Below are positions 28,409-38,883 of a DNA stretch of 64,000 nucleotides, one piece after another; the stretch's first letter is position 1, and every line of letters starts with the position of its first letter. A program made the position numbers and the translations under genes. Location of the stretch: assembly GCF_015689335.1 (NCBI RefSeq), contig NZ_CP065053.1, positions 4,092,001-4,156,000 of the forward strand, given 5' to 3'. Under the pieces are notes generated by a model. That model did not search any database and was not told the origin of the DNA. It saw only the letters and a list, made by a program, of their open reading frames with translations. The DNA is from Massilia antarctica. GTDB taxonomy: Bacteria; Pseudomonadota; Gammaproteobacteria; Burkholderiales; Burkholderiaceae_D.

Positions 28409-29011
28409 GTGACGACAGAACGCGAGTGTGATCAACTGTTGGTTGAGCGCGTCCAGGCTGGCGACAGGCAGGCGTTCGACCTGCTGGTCAGCAAATATCA
28501 GCGCAGGCTGATGCGGCTGGTATCGCGCCTGGTGCATGATCCGGCCGAGGCCGAGGACGTGGTACAGGAAACATTCATCAAGGCGTATCGGGCCTTGCGG
28601 CATTTCAGGGGGGATTCCGCTTTCTATACCTGGCTGTACAGGATCGGAATCAATACGGCGAAGAATTTTCTTGTCACACAGGGAAGGCGCGCACCGACCT
28701 CGACCGAGTCGGATGCGGAGCGCGCCGAAGCGTTTGACGATGCGGACAGCTTGCGTGACATCAACACCCCGGAATCGGTGTTGGCAAGCAAGCAGATCGC
28801 TTTTACGGTCAATGCCGCGATGGAGGCGCTGCCGCACGAATTGCGCAACGCGATTGTCCTGCGCGAAATTGAAGGGTTGAGCTACGAGGAAATAGCGGAA
28901 GTCATGTCATGTCCCATCGGCACGGTGCGCAGCCGGATTTTCCGGGCGCGCGAAGTGATTGCCGAAAAGTTGAGGCCCTTGCTCGACATGCCGGTTGACA
29001 AACGACGTTAA
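28409..29011 (+). CDS. rpoE: RNA polymerase sigma factor RpoE (sigma-24, ECF)
   Basis: Envelope-stress ECF sigma factor, 200 residues from a GTG at 28409 (GAGGGCAGGG upstream; MTTERECDQLLVERVQAGD is the family N-terminus). Region 2: AFDLLVSKYQRRLMRLVSR, DVVQETFIKAYRALRHFRG, FYTWLYRIGINTAKNFL. Region 4: ALPHELRNAIVLREIEGLSY, EEIAEVMSCPIGTVRSRIFRAR. It is followed by an RseA-like anti-sigma gene and a Do-family protease, the usual sigma-E gene set. Confidence 0.95.
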   Translation: MTTERECDQLLVERVQAGDRQAFDLLVSKYQRRLMRLVSRLVHDPAEAEDVVQETFIKAYRALRHFRGDSAFYTWLYRIGINTAKNFLVTQGRRAPTSTESDAERAEAFDDADSLRDINTPESVLASKQIAFTVNAAMEALPHELRNAIVLREIEGLSYEEIAEVMSCPIGTVRSRIFRAREVIAEKLRPLLDMPVDKRR

Positions 29012-29074
29012 GTGTAGCGATGATCGCTCTAATCGGTTAACTTTTGGTCACACTCAACAGTGATGGAAATACTG

Positions 29075-29614
29075 ATGGACACCCCGAAAAAAGTCCGGGA
29101 GCAGATCTCGGCGTTCAGCGACCACGAACTGTCGCCGTCCACCTTGCCTGACGCGGCCCTGCACTCGGCCGACGGCCAGCACGCGTGGGACCTGTATCAC
29201 CGCATCCGCGACGCCATGCGCGATCCGGGCGGGCCCGCCTTGTCGGAGGCCTTCGCCAGCAAGCTGGCGGCGCGCCTGGCGGCCGAGCCTCCGCCCGGCA
29301 AGCGCTTGCTGCGCGCATCCAGCGCGGCCCTGGCGCGGCGCGCGCCGGCCGCCGTGGCCGCCGGTGCGGCCGGGCCGGTGACCGGCATCAGCGAGGCGGC
29401 GCTGGCCGATGCGGCCGTCCCCGCGAGCGACCGCGACGCGCCTGATGCGCCGGATCCTATCACCGTCGCGGAACCGGTGAACGCGGCCATCAGCGAGCCG
29501 CGCCCCGACGGCGTGAACGAACGTCGCGACACCAAGGCCGATGGCACGGCCGATGGCATGGCCGATCCCAAGCTCGTCAGCGCGGCCAAGCCGGCCATTG
29601 CATCGATGTCCTGA
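29075..29614 (+). CDS. rseA: RseA-like anti-sigma-E factor without evident membrane segment
   Basis: About 179 residues. I prefer ATG 29075 (GGA 8 bases upstream) over ATG 29063. The first 80 residues are the RseA sigma-binding domain: KKVREQISAFSDHELSP, HAWDLYHRIRDAMRDPG, SKLAARLAAEPP. Classical RseA then crosses the inner membrane and exposes a periplasmic domain cut by DegS. Here the rest is Ala/Asp/Pro-rich, with no hydrophobic stretch long enough to cross a membrane. No rseB follows. Release of sigma-E would therefore need another route. The sigma-binding call is firm; the mode of control is open. Confidence 0.85.
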   Translation: MDTPKKVREQISAFSDHELSPSTLPDAALHSADGQHAWDLYHRIRDAMRDPGGPALSEAFASKLAARLAAEPPPGKRLLRASSAALARRAPAAVAAGAAGPVTGISEAALADAAVPASDRDAPDAPDPITVAEPVNAAISEPRPDGVNERRDTKADGTADGMADPKLVSAAKPAIASMS

Positions 29615-29878
29615 CGCTATCGCGGCAACCCGGTCAGCCTTTCCTGCCAATATGCCGCTGAGCGCCGCATGCGCGGGCGAGGGCGCCTGAACCCGGGCCG
29701 GACGACGCCCGCGATGGCGCATCGCTGAAACGCATGGCCGCTTGCGGCGCCATTCTCCGGCACGCGGCGTCCGGCAAACGGCGCGTCCGCGGCCCGGCCG
29801 GCGCCACCCGCCGCGACAAGCCTGGCGTTTTGGCTTACCATAACGTCAATCTTTATCCGATTCCCCTATCCGACCACC

Positions 29879-31336
29879 ATGACACTTTCCGCTGGCAGCA
29901 AGCTCTTCTCCGCTTTATTCATCGCCGCTGCCGCCTTCGGCGCCGCCCCACAGGCCGTTGCCGCCGCGCCGGTGGCGGCGCCCCTGGTTACCGGTCTGCC
30001 CGATTTCACCGACCTGATCGACAAGGTGGGGCCGGCCGTGGTCGATATCCGCACCACCGAAAGACTCAAGCCGGGCGAGCGCGCGCCCACCGAGGATGAG
30101 CTGCTCGACCTGCTGCGCCGCTACCACGGCGCCCAGGAGCCGCGCGGACGGCGCGCTCCCCAGCCGCCCCAGCCGCCGTCCCAGGAAGATGAAGTGCAGC
30201 GCGGCGTCGGTTCCGGCTTTCTCATGTCGGCCGACGGCTATGTGCTCACCAACGCCCATGTGGTCGACGGCGCCGACGAAGTGCTGGTCACCCTGACCGA
30301 CCGGCGCGAATTCAAGGCCAAGGTGCTCGGGTCCGACAAGCGTTCCGACGTCGCCCTGCTCAAGCTCGACGCCCAGCAACTGCCCAGCCTGACCATCGGC
30401 GACTCCGGCAAGATCCGGGTCGGCGAATGGGTGATCGCCATCGGTTCGCCCTTTAACCTGAACAATACCGTCACGGCCGGCATCATCTCGGCCAAGTCGC
30501 GCGATACCGGCGACTACCTGCCGCTGATCCAGAGCGACGTGGCGGTCAATCCCGGCAACTCGGGCGGTCCCCTGATCAATATGCGCGGGGAAGTGATCGG
30601 TATCAATTCCCAGATCGCCACCCTGTCTGGCGGCTATAACGGCATTTCCTTTGCCGTGCCGATCGATGAAGTGATGCGCGTGGCCGACCAGCTCAAGAAG
30701 ACCGGCAAGGTCACGCGCGGGCGCCTGGGTGTCGAGATCGACGAGCTCACCAGGGAGGTGGCCGAGGCACTGGGCCTGGACAAGGCGCGCGGCGTCGAAG
30801 TGGTGCGGGTGGAGGCGGGCGGTCCGGCCGACAAGGATGGCATCAAGGTCGGCGACATCATCCTCAAATTCAACGGCCAGGAAATCGATCGCAGTGGCGA
30901 CCTGCCGCGTCTGGTGGGCGGCACGGCCGTGGGCAGCAAGGCCGTGGTCACGCTGTGGCGCCAGGGCCAGCAGAAAGACATCACGGTCAACATCGTCACC
31001 CTCGACGACGACAAGGCCGCGCGCAAGCCCGGCCCCAAGAAGCCGGGCCCGGACCAGCGCCCCAACGCGCTGGGCCTGCATGTGTCGGACCTGAACGAGG
31101 CGCAGCGCAAGGAGTTGCAGATCGACGCCGGCGTGCTGGTCGACGCCAGCGAAGCCCTGGCGGCGCGCGCCGGCCTGCGTCCGGGCGACCTGATCCTGCA
31201 ACTGAATAATACCGAAGTGAAGGATGCCAAACAGTTCAACGCCCTGGTCGCCCGGCTCGATGCCAGGAAAAATGCCGTGCTGCTGGTGCGGCGCGACGAG
31301 ACCACCCAGTACGTGGTGATCCATCCCAAAAGCTGA
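29879..31336 (+). CDS. degP: Do-family periplasmic serine protease (DegP/MucD)
   Basis: 485 residues with a Sec signal peptide (MTLSAGSKLFSALFIAAAAF..AVAAAP). Trypsin-like domain with the full triad His127 (TNAHVVDGADE), Asp157 (SDVALLKLDA) and Ser228 (GNSGGPLINM). Two PDZ domains follow, the first around residues 275-370 (RGRLGVEID..GPADKDGIKVGDIILKFNG), the second around 390-480 (LGLHVSDLN..RAGLRPGDLILQLNN). It degrades or refolds misfolded envelope proteins. Its place after rpoE-rseA is the MucD-like arrangement. Confidence 0.95.
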   Translation: MTLSAGSKLFSALFIAAAAFGAAPQAVAAAPVAAPLVTGLPDFTDLIDKVGPAVVDIRTTERLKPGERAPTEDELLDLLRRYHGAQEPRGRRAPQPPQPPSQEDEVQRGVGSGFLMSADGYVLTNAHVVDGADEVLVTLTDRREFKAKVLGSDKRSDVALLKLDAQQLPSLTIGDSGKIRVGEWVIAIGSPFNLNNTVTAGIISAKSRDTGDYLPLIQSDVAVNPGNSGGPLINMRGEVIGINSQIATLSGGYNGISFAVPIDEVMRVADQLKKTGKVTRGRLGVEIDELTREVAEALGLDKARGVEVVRVEAGGPADKDGIKVGDIILKFNGQEIDRSGDLPRLVGGTAVGSKAVVTLWRQGQQKDITVNIVTLDDDKAARKPGPKKPGPDQRPNALGLHVSDLNEAQRKELQIDAGVLVDASEALAARAGLRPGDLILQLNNTEVKDAKQFNALVARLDARKNAVLLVRRDETTQYVVIHPKS

Positions 31337-31405
31337 GCCGACCCATACAACGGCCATATCCGCCATCGCCGGCGCCGCCGGTTTCTTTTTTGATCACACA
31401 ATTCC

Positions 31406-31666
31406 ATGATCCGATTCACCCTGTATTCCCGCAGCTACTGCCATCTGTGCGACGACCTGCTGGACGCCCTCCATGCCCTGCAAACCGATACCGTCCGCTT
31501 CGCCGTCGAGGTGATCGATGTCGACGCCGATCCGGCCCTGGTCGAGCGCTTCGACGAACTGGTGCCGGTGCTGTTCGGCGACCCGGCCGGACCCGAGCTA
31601 TGCCACTACTTCCTCGACGAAGCAGCCGTGCGTGCCTACCTTGCAGCATCGCCTGTGTTGATTTAA
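31406..31666 (+). CDS. Glutaredoxin-family protein
   Basis: 86 residues. The thioredoxin-fold active site CHLC is at residues 12-15 (SRSYCHLCDDLLDAL), followed by VEVIDVDADPALVERFDELVPVLFG, which ends with the cis-proline-type VPV of the fold. This is the glutaredoxin-like DUF836 group found between degP and lepA in betaproteobacteria. Redox partner unknown. Confidence 0.85.
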   Translation: MIRFTLYSRSYCHLCDDLLDALHALQTDTVRFAVEVIDVDADPALVERFDELVPVLFGDPAGPELCHYFLDEAAVRAYLAASPVLI

Positions 31667-31921
31667 CAATGTTTACACGGAATTCGGCAATAGACCGGCT
31701 TTCTACCTTGAAATCCGGTAAAATGCGGGGGTCGGAAATAGCTTCTGTCCTGAGCTTGACAGCTTCTCTCGCTTGATAAGGCGCTCGCCTGGGGATAGCC
31801 ATGCCCCCACGGAGCGCTTTTTTCGTATGGGGGCGTGTCGCCGATACGGCAAGCCGGCACAGCAATGAGCGCGCGACCACCCCGAATGTCGTCCTTCCCT
31901 ACTTGGTTTTGAATTGCATTA
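31667..31921 (+). promoter_or_regulatory. lepA leader region
   Basis: 255 bases without a gene. A -10-like TAAAAT is at 31719-31724 with only a weak -35. A terminator-like structure sits at 31778-31823, about 100 bases before lepA. Confidence 0.5.
31778..31823 (+). terminator. Terminator-like hairpin upstream of lepA
   Basis: Outer stem built from GCGCTC/GAGCGC (31781-31786, 31812-31817) and an inner TGGGG/CCCCA (31790-31794, 31805-31809), followed by a run of six T. It either ends the degP-glutaredoxin transcript or attenuates lepA. Confidence 0.65.
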
Positions 31922-33715
31922 ATGAACAACATACGTAACTTTTCCATCATCGCCCACATCGATCACGGCAAATCGACCCTCGCCGACCGTATCATCCAGA
32001 TTTGCGGCGGCTTGTCCGACCGCGACATGGAAGCCCAGGTGCTCGATTCGATGGACCTGGAGCGCGAGCGCGGCATCACCATCAAGGCCCAGACCGCGGC
32101 CCTGCATTACAAGGCGCGCGACGGCCAGGTGTACAACCTGAACCTGATCGATACGCCGGGCCACGTCGACTTCAGTTATGAAGTGTCGCGCTCGCTGTCG
32201 GCTTGCGAAGGCGCGTTGCTGGTGGTCGATGCCTCCCAGGGCGTCGAAGCGCAGACGGTGGCGAACTGCTACACCGCGCTCGACCTGGGTGTGGAAGTGG
32301 TGCCGGTACTCAATAAAATCGACTTGCCGCATGCCGATCCGGCCAATGCGATCGCCGAGATCGAAGACGTGATCGGGATCGATGCGACCGACGCTGTCAA
32401 GTGCTCGGCCAAGAGCGGCCTGGGTGTGGAAGACGTGCTCGAATCCTTGATCGCCCGGGTACCGCCGCCGAAAGGCGACCCGGACGCGCCGCTGCAAGCG
32501 CTGATCGTCGACTCGTGGTTCGATAACTATGTCGGCGTGGTGATGCTGGTGCGCGTGATCAACGGCACCCTGAAACCGAAAGAAAAAATCCTGCTGATGG
32601 CGTCCGAATCGGTGCAGCTGGTCGAGAGCGTGGGCGTGTTCAGCCCGAAATCGCAATCCTTGCCGCAGATATCCGCCGGCCAGGTGGGTTTTGTGATCGC
32701 CGGCATCAAGGAACTCAAGGCCGCCAAGGTCGGCGACACGGTCACCCACGCCGCCAGGCCGGCCGCGGCGCCGCTGCCGGGCTTCAAGGAAGTCCAGCCG
32801 CAGGTGTTCGCCGGCCTGTTCCCGGTCGAAGCGAACCAGTACGATGCGCTGCGCGACTCGCTCGAAAAGCTCAAGCTCAACGACGCCGCCCTGATGTACG
32901 AGCCGGAAGTGTCGCAGGCGCTGGGCTTCGGCTTCCGCTGCGGCTTCCTGGGCTTGCTGCACATGGAAATCGTGCAGGAACGCCTGGAGCGCGAATTCGA
33001 CATGGACCTCATCACCACGGCGCCGACCGTGGTGTACGAAGTGATCATGCGCGACGGCTCCCTGATCCGGGTCGACAATCCCTCCAAGATGCCGGACCCG
33101 TCCAAGATCGAGGAGGTGCGCGAGCCGATCGTCACGGTCAATCTGTACATGCCGCAAGAATACGTGGGCTCGGTCATCACCCTGTGCATCGGCAAGCGCG
33201 GCGTGCAGATGGACATGAGCTACCACGGGCGCCAGGTCAAGCTGATCTACGAAATGCCGATGGCCGAGATCGTGCTCGACTTCTTCGATCGCCTCAAATC
33301 GACCTCGCGCGGCTATGCCTCGATGGATTACGAGTTCAAGGAATACCGGGCCGCCGACGTGGTCAAGGTCGACATGCTGATCAATAGCGAAAAAGTCGAT
33401 GCGCTGGCCATCATCGTGCACCGTGCCAACAGCCAGTTCCGCGGCCGCCAGGTGGCCGCCAAGATGCGCGAACTGATTCCGCGCCAGATGTTCGACGTGG
33501 CGATCCAGGCCGCCATCGGCGCCAACGTCATTTCGCGCGAAAACGTGAAAGCGCTGCGCAAGAACGTGCTGGCCAAGTGCTACGGCGGCGATATCAGCCG
33601 CAAGAAGAAACTGCTTGAGAAGCAGAAGGCCGGTAAAAAACGCATGAAGCAGGTCGGCTCGGTGGAAATTCCACAAGAAGCATTCCTGGCAATTTTACAA
33701 GTGGACGATAAATGA
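31922..33715 (+). CDS. lepA: Elongation factor 4 (LepA)
   Basis: Ribosome-associated GTPase that helps initiation and subunit biogenesis. 597 residues. G1 [13 protein letters not shown] at residues 11-23, G2 region [12 protein letters not shown]3 DTPGHVDF, G4 NKIDLP, G5 CSAKSGLG. The C-terminal domain ends [21 protein letters not shown]. Its ATGA overlap with lepB shows translational coupling, the common lepA-lepB pair. Confidence 0.98.
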   Translation: MNNIRNFSIIAHIDHGKSTLADRIIQICGGLSDRDMEAQVLDSMDLERERGITIKAQTAALHYKARDGQVYNLNLIDTPGHVDFSYEVSRSLSACEGALLVVDASQGVEAQTVANCYTALDLGVEVVPVLNKIDLPHADPANAIAEIEDVIGIDATDAVKCSAKSGLGVEDVLESLIARVPPPKGDPDAPLQALIVDSWFDNYVGVVMLVRVINGTLKPKEKILLMASESVQLVESVGVFSPKSQSLPQISAGQVGFVIAGIKELKAAKVGDTVTHAARPAAAPLPGFKEVQPQVFAGLFPVEANQYDALRDSLEKLKLNDAALMYEPEVSQALGFGFRCGFLGLLHMEIVQERLEREFDMDLITTAPTVVYEVIMRDGSLIRVDNPSKMPDPSKIEEVREPIVTVNLYMPQEYVGSVITLCIGKRGVQMDMSYHGRQVKLIYEMPMAEIVLDFFDRLKSTSRGYASMDYEFKEYRAADVVKVDMLINSEKVDALAIIVHRANSQFRGRQVAAKMRELIPRQMFDVAIQAAIGANVISRENVKALRKNVLAKCYGGDISRKKKLLEKQKAGKKRMKQVGSVEIPQEAFLAILQVDDK

Positions 33716-34626
33716 ACCTGCAGTTTATCTTAGGGAACTTCGCACTGATCCTGTTCGTGTTGATGGTGATCACGGGCATCGTCTGGTGCCTCGATGTGTT
33801 TTACTTCGCGCGCCAGCGGCGTGCCGCGGCCGATGCGGCCCTGGCCGCCTTCGATGCGCGCAATGCCAAGCTGAGCGCCGAGGGCATCAAGGTCGACAGC
33901 ACCAGCCGCCAGTCGATCGAAGCGGCCATCCTGCGCCAGCCGACCTGGATCGAATACTCGGGCAGCTTCTTCCCGGTGATCGCGCTGGTGTTCATCCTGC
34001 GCTCCTTCCTGTACGAACCGTTCAAGATTCCCTCGGGGTCGATGGTGCCGACCCTGGTCATCGGCGACCTGATCCTGGTGAACAAGTTCACCTACGGCAT
34101 CCGCCTCCCGGTGCTGAACCAGAAAATCATCGAGGTCAACGATCCCCAGCGCGGCGACGTGATGGTGTTCAAATATCCCGACGATATGACCCAGGATTAC
34201 ATTAAACGGGTGATCGGCGTTCCCGGTGATAAAATCACCTATGAAAACAAGCGCCTGACCGTGAATGGCCAGGAAGTGAAGTACACGGCGCTGCCCGATT
34301 TCCTCGACGAGGAATCGCCCGTGTACCATAAGCAATTCACGGAAGACCTGACCGGCGTGCAGCACCGCATCCTCAACGATGAAGGCAAGCCTGTCTTCGG
34401 CCTGGACCAGGTCAAGAATTTCACGAACCGGGAAAGCTGCACCTATACGGTCGATAAATTTACTTGTGTCGTACCTCAGGGCAATTATTTTATGATGGGC
34501 GATAATCGGGACAATAGCTCCGACAGCCGTTATTGGGGTTTCGTTCCGAATAAAAATATCGTGGGCAAGGCGTTTTTTGTCTGGATGAACCTGGGTAGTC
34601 TTGGCCGCATCGGCAGCATTCATTAA
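33712..34626 (+). CDS. lepB: Signal peptidase I
   Basis: Cleaves Sec and Tat signal peptides at the outer face of the inner membrane. 304 residues with two N-terminal membrane segments (about 7-29 and 85-105). The Ser-Lys dyad is Ser110 ([10 protein letters not shown]) and Lys165 ([13 protein letters not shown]), 55 residues apart as in E. coli. [18 protein letters not shown] is the conserved box E. It overlaps lepA by 4 bases. Confidence 0.97.
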   Translation: MNLQFILGNFALILFVLMVITGIVWCLDVFYFARQRRAAADAALAAFDARNAKLSAEGIKVDSTSRQSIEAAILRQPTWIEYSGSFFPVIALVFILRSFLYEPFKIPSGSMVPTLVIGDLILVNKFTYGIRLPVLNQKIIEVNDPQRGDVMVFKYPDDMTQDYIKRVIGVPGDKITYENKRLTVNGQEVKYTALPDFLDEESPVYHKQFTEDLTGVQHRILNDEGKPVFGLDQVKNFTNRESCTYTVDKFTCVVPQGNYFMMGDNRDNSSDSRYWGFVPNKNIVGKAFFVWMNLGSLGRIGSIH

Positions 34627-34643
34627 CAACAAAGGGATTTTCT

Positions 34644-35057
34644 ATGTACGGATCGAAACCGAAGCCGGTCAATCTGGCGACACAGCAGGGTGTGTCCTTG
34701 TCGGGCCTGATTTTTTTGCTGGGAATTATCACCTTTATTGCCATGTTTACCATGAAAGTCTTCCCGACCTTTCTGGAATACCGCGCGATCAAGGCCGGCA
34801 TCGTCGCGGCCAAGGCGGCTGACGGCTCGGTGCGCGATGTCCAGCTTTCCTTCGACAAGCACGCCGATATCAACAACATCAAGACGATCAAGGGCACCGA
34901 CCTGATCATCACCAAGGAGACTGGCGAAACCCAGGTGGCGTTTGCCTACACCGCCCGCATTCCGCTCATTACCAATGTCACCCTGCTGATCGATTATTCG
35001 GGTACCACCGACCCGAGCGGCAAGATCCCTGAAAAACCAGCCGAACCTATCCGTTAA
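34644..35057 (+). CDS. DUF4845 single-pass membrane protein
   Basis: 137 residues. After a short cytoplasmic stretch, [23 protein letters not shown] is a pilin-like hydrophobic N-terminal segment; the remaining 100 residues are predicted periplasmic ([37 protein letters not shown]). Family DUF4845 lies between lepB and rnc in many beta- and gammaproteobacteria and may belong with protein export, but its role is not known. Confidence 0.85.
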   Translation: MYGSKPKPVNLATQQGVSLSGLIFLLGIITFIAMFTMKVFPTFLEYRAIKAGIVAAKAADGSVRDVQLSFDKHADINNIKTIKGTDLIITKETGETQVAFAYTARIPLITNVTLLIDYSGTTDPSGKIPEKPAEPIR

Positions 35058-35083
35058 GGCAGTCCAACCAAGAAGTCCGACAC

Positions 35084-35926
35084 ATGAATCTTCAGTTATT
35101 GCAAACGCGCTTAGGGTATACGTTCCAGGATGCTGGCCTGTTGCAGCAAGCCTTGACTCACCGCAGCCACAGCAGTTTGCATAACGAGCGCCTCGAGTTT
35201 CTCGGCGATTCGATCCTGAACTGCGTGGTGGCGTCGGTGCTGTACGAGCGTTTCAGCGCCATCGACGAGGGCGACCTGTCGCGCCTGCGCGCCAACCTGG
35301 TCAAGCAGCAGTCGCTCTACGAGATCGCCCAGAAGCTGGAATTGTCGCAATTCTTGCGCCTGGGCGAGGGCGAGCTCAAGTCCGGCGGCTTTCGCCGGCC
35401 CTCGATCCTGGCCGATACCCTCGAAGCGCTGCTGGGCGCGATTTTCCTCGATGCCGGCTTCAACGCCGCGCGCGACGTGATCCGCGCCTTCTATATTCCC
35501 ATCCTCGATTCGGTCGACCCGCGCACCCTCGGCAAGGATGCCAAGACCTTGCTCCAGGAATTTTTGCAAAGTAAAAAAATCTCGCTGCCGACCTACAACG
35601 TGGTGGCCACCCACGGCGCCGCGCACAGCCAGGAATTCGAGATCGAATGCCTGGTGCCCAAGCTCGGCATCCAGGTCTACGGCCGTGGCGGCAGCCGCCG
35701 CGCCGGCGAACAGGCCGCCGCCAAGCTCGCGCTCGAAGTGGCCGAGCAAGCCTTGCTGAAAACCCCGCCGGCCGGCCGCAAGGCCAAGCCGCGCGCCGCC
35801 CAGCTCAAGCTGGCCGGCATCGCCACCATCCAGAGCGATGCCGAGCCTGACCTCGACGACGACACCACCGTGCCGGTCGACACAAAAAACCCTCAACACC
35901 CGCATCCGGAAACGAAATCAGCATGA
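35084..35926 (+). CDS. rnc: Ribonuclease III
   Basis: Cuts double-stranded RNA in rRNA precursors and mRNAs. 280 residues against 226 in E. coli. The signature [12 protein letters not shown] carries Glu35, Glu38 and Asp42, and the fourth metal ligand is in [15 protein letters not shown] double-stranded RNA binding domain spans about 150-225 ([35 protein letters not shown]). The last 50 residues are a Lys/Ala- then Asp-rich tail of no known domain. ATGA overlap with era. Confidence 0.97.
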   Translation: MNLQLLQTRLGYTFQDAGLLQQALTHRSHSSLHNERLEFLGDSILNCVVASVLYERFSAIDEGDLSRLRANLVKQQSLYEIAQKLELSQFLRLGEGELKSGGFRRPSILADTLEALLGAIFLDAGFNAARDVIRAFYIPILDSVDPRTLGKDAKTLLQEFLQSKKISLPTYNVVATHGAAHSQEFEIECLVPKLGIQVYGRGGSRRAGEQAAAKLALEVAEQALLKTPPAGRKAKPRAAQLKLAGIATIQSDAEPDLDDDTTVPVDTKNPQHPHPETKSA

Positions 35927-36825
35927 ATACCACAACTACTCCCGAAATTTTCCGTTGTGGCTATATCGCCATCGTCGGCCGCCCGAACGTGGGCAAATCG
36001 ACCCTGATGAACGTGCTGATCGGCGCCAAGGTCTCGATCACCTCGCGCAAGGCCCAGACCACGCGCCACCGCATCACCGGGATCCAGACCGTGGACGACG
36101 CCCAGTTCATTTACGTCGATACGCCCGGTTTCCAGACGCGCCACTCGAACGCCCTGAACAAGACGCTCAACAAGACCGTCACCAACACGCTCATTTCGGC
36201 CGACGTGATCCTGTACCTGATCGAAGCGGGCACCTTCGGCCCGGCCGACCAGCAGGTGATCGACCTGCTGCCCACCGACGTGCCCTGCATCCTGGTCATC
36301 AACAAATCGGACCGGGTCAAGGACAAGGCGGCCCTGATGCCGTTCGCCCAGCAGATCGCGGCCAAGCATGATTTTGCCGCCATCGTGCCGGTCTCCGCCA
36401 AGCTCAAGTTCCAGCTCGACGGCCTGCAAAATGAAATCAAGCGCCTGCTGCCCGAGAACGCGCCCGTGTTCGGCCCGGACGACATTACCGACCGCAGCGA
36501 AAAATTCCTCGCCTCGGAAATCGTGCGCGAAAAACTGTTCCGCCTCGTCGGCGACGAACTGCCCTACACCAGCACCGTCCTGATCGAAAAATTCGAGCAG
36601 GAAGGCGACCTGCGGCGCATCTTCGCGGCCATCCTGGTCGAGCGCGACACCCACAAGTCGATGGTCATCGGGAACAAGGGCGCGCGCCTGAAAGAAGTGT
36701 CGACCCAGTCGCGGCTCGACATGGAAAAGCTGTTCGGCGGCCCGGTGTACCTGGAAATCTGGGTCAAGGTCAAATCCGGCTGGGCTGACAACGAAGCGGG
36801 CCTGCGCGCCTACGGTTACGAGTAA
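35923..36825 (+). CDS. era: GTPase Era
   Basis: Assembly factor for the 30S subunit. 300 residues. G1 [13 protein letters not shown]2 ARHRITG-type segment seen as [12 protein letters not shown]3 DTPGFQT, G4 NKSDRV, then a C-terminal KH domain ([27 protein letters not shown]) that binds the 16S rRNA 3' end. It overlaps rnc by 4 bases and is followed by recO 24 bases later. Confidence 0.97.
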   Translation: MNTTTTPEIFRCGYIAIVGRPNVGKSTLMNVLIGAKVSITSRKAQTTRHRITGIQTVDDAQFIYVDTPGFQTRHSNALNKTLNKTVTNTLISADVILYLIEAGTFGPADQQVIDLLPTDVPCILVINKSDRVKDKAALMPFAQQIAAKHDFAAIVPVSAKLKFQLDGLQNEIKRLLPENAPVFGPDDITDRSEKFLASEIVREKLFRLVGDELPYTSTVLIEKFEQEGDLRRIFAAILVERDTHKSMVIGNKGARLKEVSTQSRLDMEKLFGGPVYLEIWVKVKSGWADNEAGLRAYGYE

Positions 36826-36849
36826 GCGCGGAGCAGCGCCGCTACCCGC

Positions 36850-37653
36850 ATGCCCACCAACGAGGCCGACCTGAGCGTCGCCGTAGCGGCTCCCGCGGCG
36901 CTGCCGCAGCCGCCGTCCGCGCGGCGGCGCGTACCCCAGCGCGGCGAGCGGGTCAGCGGTCAGCCAGCGTTCGTGCTGCACAGTTATCCCTACAAGGAAA
37001 CCAGCCTGATCGTCGACATGTTCACGCGCGACTTCGGCCGCGTGGGGCTGGTCGCCAAGGGCGCCAAGCGGCCGCTGTCGAAACTGCGCGGCGTGCTGCA
37101 GACCTTCCAGCCGCTGCAAGCCGGATGGAGCGGCAAGTCCGAACTGCGCACCCTGATCGACGCCGAGTGGGTGGGCGGCATGCTCCCCCTCGAAAAGACC
37201 GCGCTGCTGTGCGGCTTCTACCTCAATGAACTGCTGGTCAAGCTGATCGCGCGCGACGACCCGCACCCGGCCCTGTTCGACCACTACGTCTCGACCCTGA
37301 ACCAGTTGGCCCACAACGAACCGGCACCGATCGTCTTGCGAAAATTCGAACGGGCCTTACTTAAAGAGACGGGCGTGGCCGCCGACCTGACCCGCTGCAC
37401 CAGCACCCGCGCGCAAGTCGAGCCGGACGGCGACTACGTGGTCGACCCCGAGCGCGGCGCGCGCCCGGCGCGCGAATCGGACAGCTGGCCGGCGGTGAGC
37501 GGCAAGACCCTGCTCGACATGGAGCGCGAAGACTACAGCGACCCTGTCACGCAGGCGCAGAGCAAGGCGCTGATGCGCTTCCTGCTGGCCCACCAGCTGG
37601 GCGGATCGCCCCTGAACACGCGCCAGATCCTGATCGACCTGATGCAGTTATAG
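36850..37653 (+). CDS. recO: DNA repair protein RecO
   Basis: Loads RecA on SSB-coated DNA with RecR. 267 residues; E. coli has 242. The OB-fold begins at about residue 38 ([37 protein letters not shown]), so the first 37 residues, rich in Pro/Ala/Arg, are an extension and the true start could be internal. [22 protein letters not shown] is the helical domain. The zinc-finger cysteines of some RecO are absent. Confidence 0.93.
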   Translation: MPTNEADLSVAVAAPAALPQPPSARRRVPQRGERVSGQPAFVLHSYPYKETSLIVDMFTRDFGRVGLVAKGAKRPLSKLRGVLQTFQPLQAGWSGKSELRTLIDAEWVGGMLPLEKTALLCGFYLNELLVKLIARDDPHPALFDHYVSTLNQLAHNEPAPIVLRKFERALLKETGVAADLTRCTSTRAQVEPDGDYVVDPERGARPARESDSWPAVSGKTLLDMEREDYSDPVTQAQSKALMRFLLAHQLGGSPLNTRQILIDLMQL

Positions 37654-37680
37654 ATTAACCATACAACCAAGCGACCGATA

Positions 37681-38448
37681 ATGAGCTTCCTCCAACCGAA
37701 TGGCCCGGTCATCGACCTGGGTGTGAACATCGACCATGTGGCGACCCTGCGCAACGCGCGCGGCACCGTCTATCCGGACCCGCTGCGCGCGGCCATGCTG
37801 GCCGAGCAGGCCGGCGCCGACGTGATCACCCTGCACCTGCGCGAAGACCGGCGCCACATCAAGGATGCCGATGTCATCGCGTTGCGCCCGCAGCTGATGA
37901 CGCGCATGAACCTGGAAGCGGCCGTCACGCGCGAAATGATCGACTTCGCCTGCGCCGTACGCCCGCAGGACGTGTGCCTGGTGCCCGAACGGCGCGAGGA
38001 AGTGACCACCGAAGGCGGCCTCGATGTGATCCGCTACTACCGGCAAGTCGAAGCGGCCGTGAAGCAGCTGCAAGGGGAGGGCATTCGCGTCAGCCTCTTC
38101 ATCGACGCCGACGAAGCGCAGATCGGCGCGGCCGCCGACATGGGAGTGCCGGTGATCGAACTGCACACCGGACGCTACGCCGAAGCCGGCGCAGGCGAAC
38201 TGGCGCACGAACTTGAGCGCATCCGGGCCGGGGCGCGCTTCGGCGTCGCGCGCGGCCTGAAGGTCAACGCCGGCCACGGCCTGCACTACCAGAACGTGCA
38301 GGCCATCGCGGCGATCGCCGATATCGGCGAACTCAATATCGGCCACGCGATCGTGTCGCATGCGCTGTTCGCCGGCTTCGAAAACGCGGTGCGCGAGATG
38401 AAGGCCATCATGGTCGCCGCGCGCCTGGCCACGCGCGTGACCGCATAA
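37681..38448 (+). CDS. pdxJ: Pyridoxine 5'-phosphate synthase
   Basis: Last step of DXP-dependent vitamin B6 synthesis, joining 3-amino-2-oxopropyl phosphate and DXP. 255 residues of TIM-barrel. Motifs: [73 protein letters not shown]. Part of the era-recO-pdxJ-acpS run conserved in proteobacteria. Confidence 0.97.
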   Translation: MSFLQPNGPVIDLGVNIDHVATLRNARGTVYPDPLRAAMLAEQAGADVITLHLREDRRHIKDADVIALRPQLMTRMNLEAAVTREMIDFACAVRPQDVCLVPERREEVTTEGGLDVIRYYRQVEAAVKQLQGEGIRVSLFIDADEAQIGAAADMGVPVIELHTGRYAEAGAGELAHELERIRAGARFGVARGLKVNAGHGLHYQNVQAIAAIADIGELNIGHAIVSHALFAGFENAVREMKAIMVAARLATRVTA

Positions 38449-38464
38449 GCCGCGCGGCGCGCCG

Positions 38465-38857
38465 ATGATCTACGGGATCGGCACCGACATCGTCCAGATC
38501 GCGCGCATCGACGCCGCGCTGGCGCGCAGCGAACGCTTCGCCACCAAGATCCTGGGCGAGGACGAACTGGCGGTGTTCCGCCAGCGCCGCGCCCAGAACG
38601 CGGTGCGCGGGGTGCGCTACCTGGCCACCCGCTTCGCCGCCAAGGAAGCGTTCTCGAAAGCGATCGGCCTGGGCCTGTGCCTGCCGATGGCCTGGCGCAG
38701 CGCGCAGATGCTCAACACGAGCGCCGGCCAGCCCGTCATGGTGTGCAGTGGCGCGCTCGCCGACTTTATGCGGCAAAATGGGCTCAGTGCCCAGGTGACG
38801 GTGAGCGATGAAGCCGATTACGGCGTCGCCTTCGTGATCGTCACCCGGCAAGCCTGA
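38465..38857 (+). CDS. acpS: Holo-[acyl-carrier-protein] synthase
   Basis: Transfers 4'-phosphopantetheine from CoA to ACP Ser37. 130 residues. Asp8 in [12 protein letters not shown] and the Glu in [13 protein letters not shown] bind the magnesium. It follows pdxJ by 16 bases. Confidence 0.96.
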   Translation: MIYGIGTDIVQIARIDAALARSERFATKILGEDELAVFRQRRAQNAVRGVRYLATRFAAKEAFSKAIGLGLCLPMAWRSAQMLNTSAGQPVMVCSGALADFMRQNGLSAQVTVSDEADYGVAFVIVTRQA

Positions 38858-38883
38858 TTGAATTGACCCGGATTGATGCTGCA

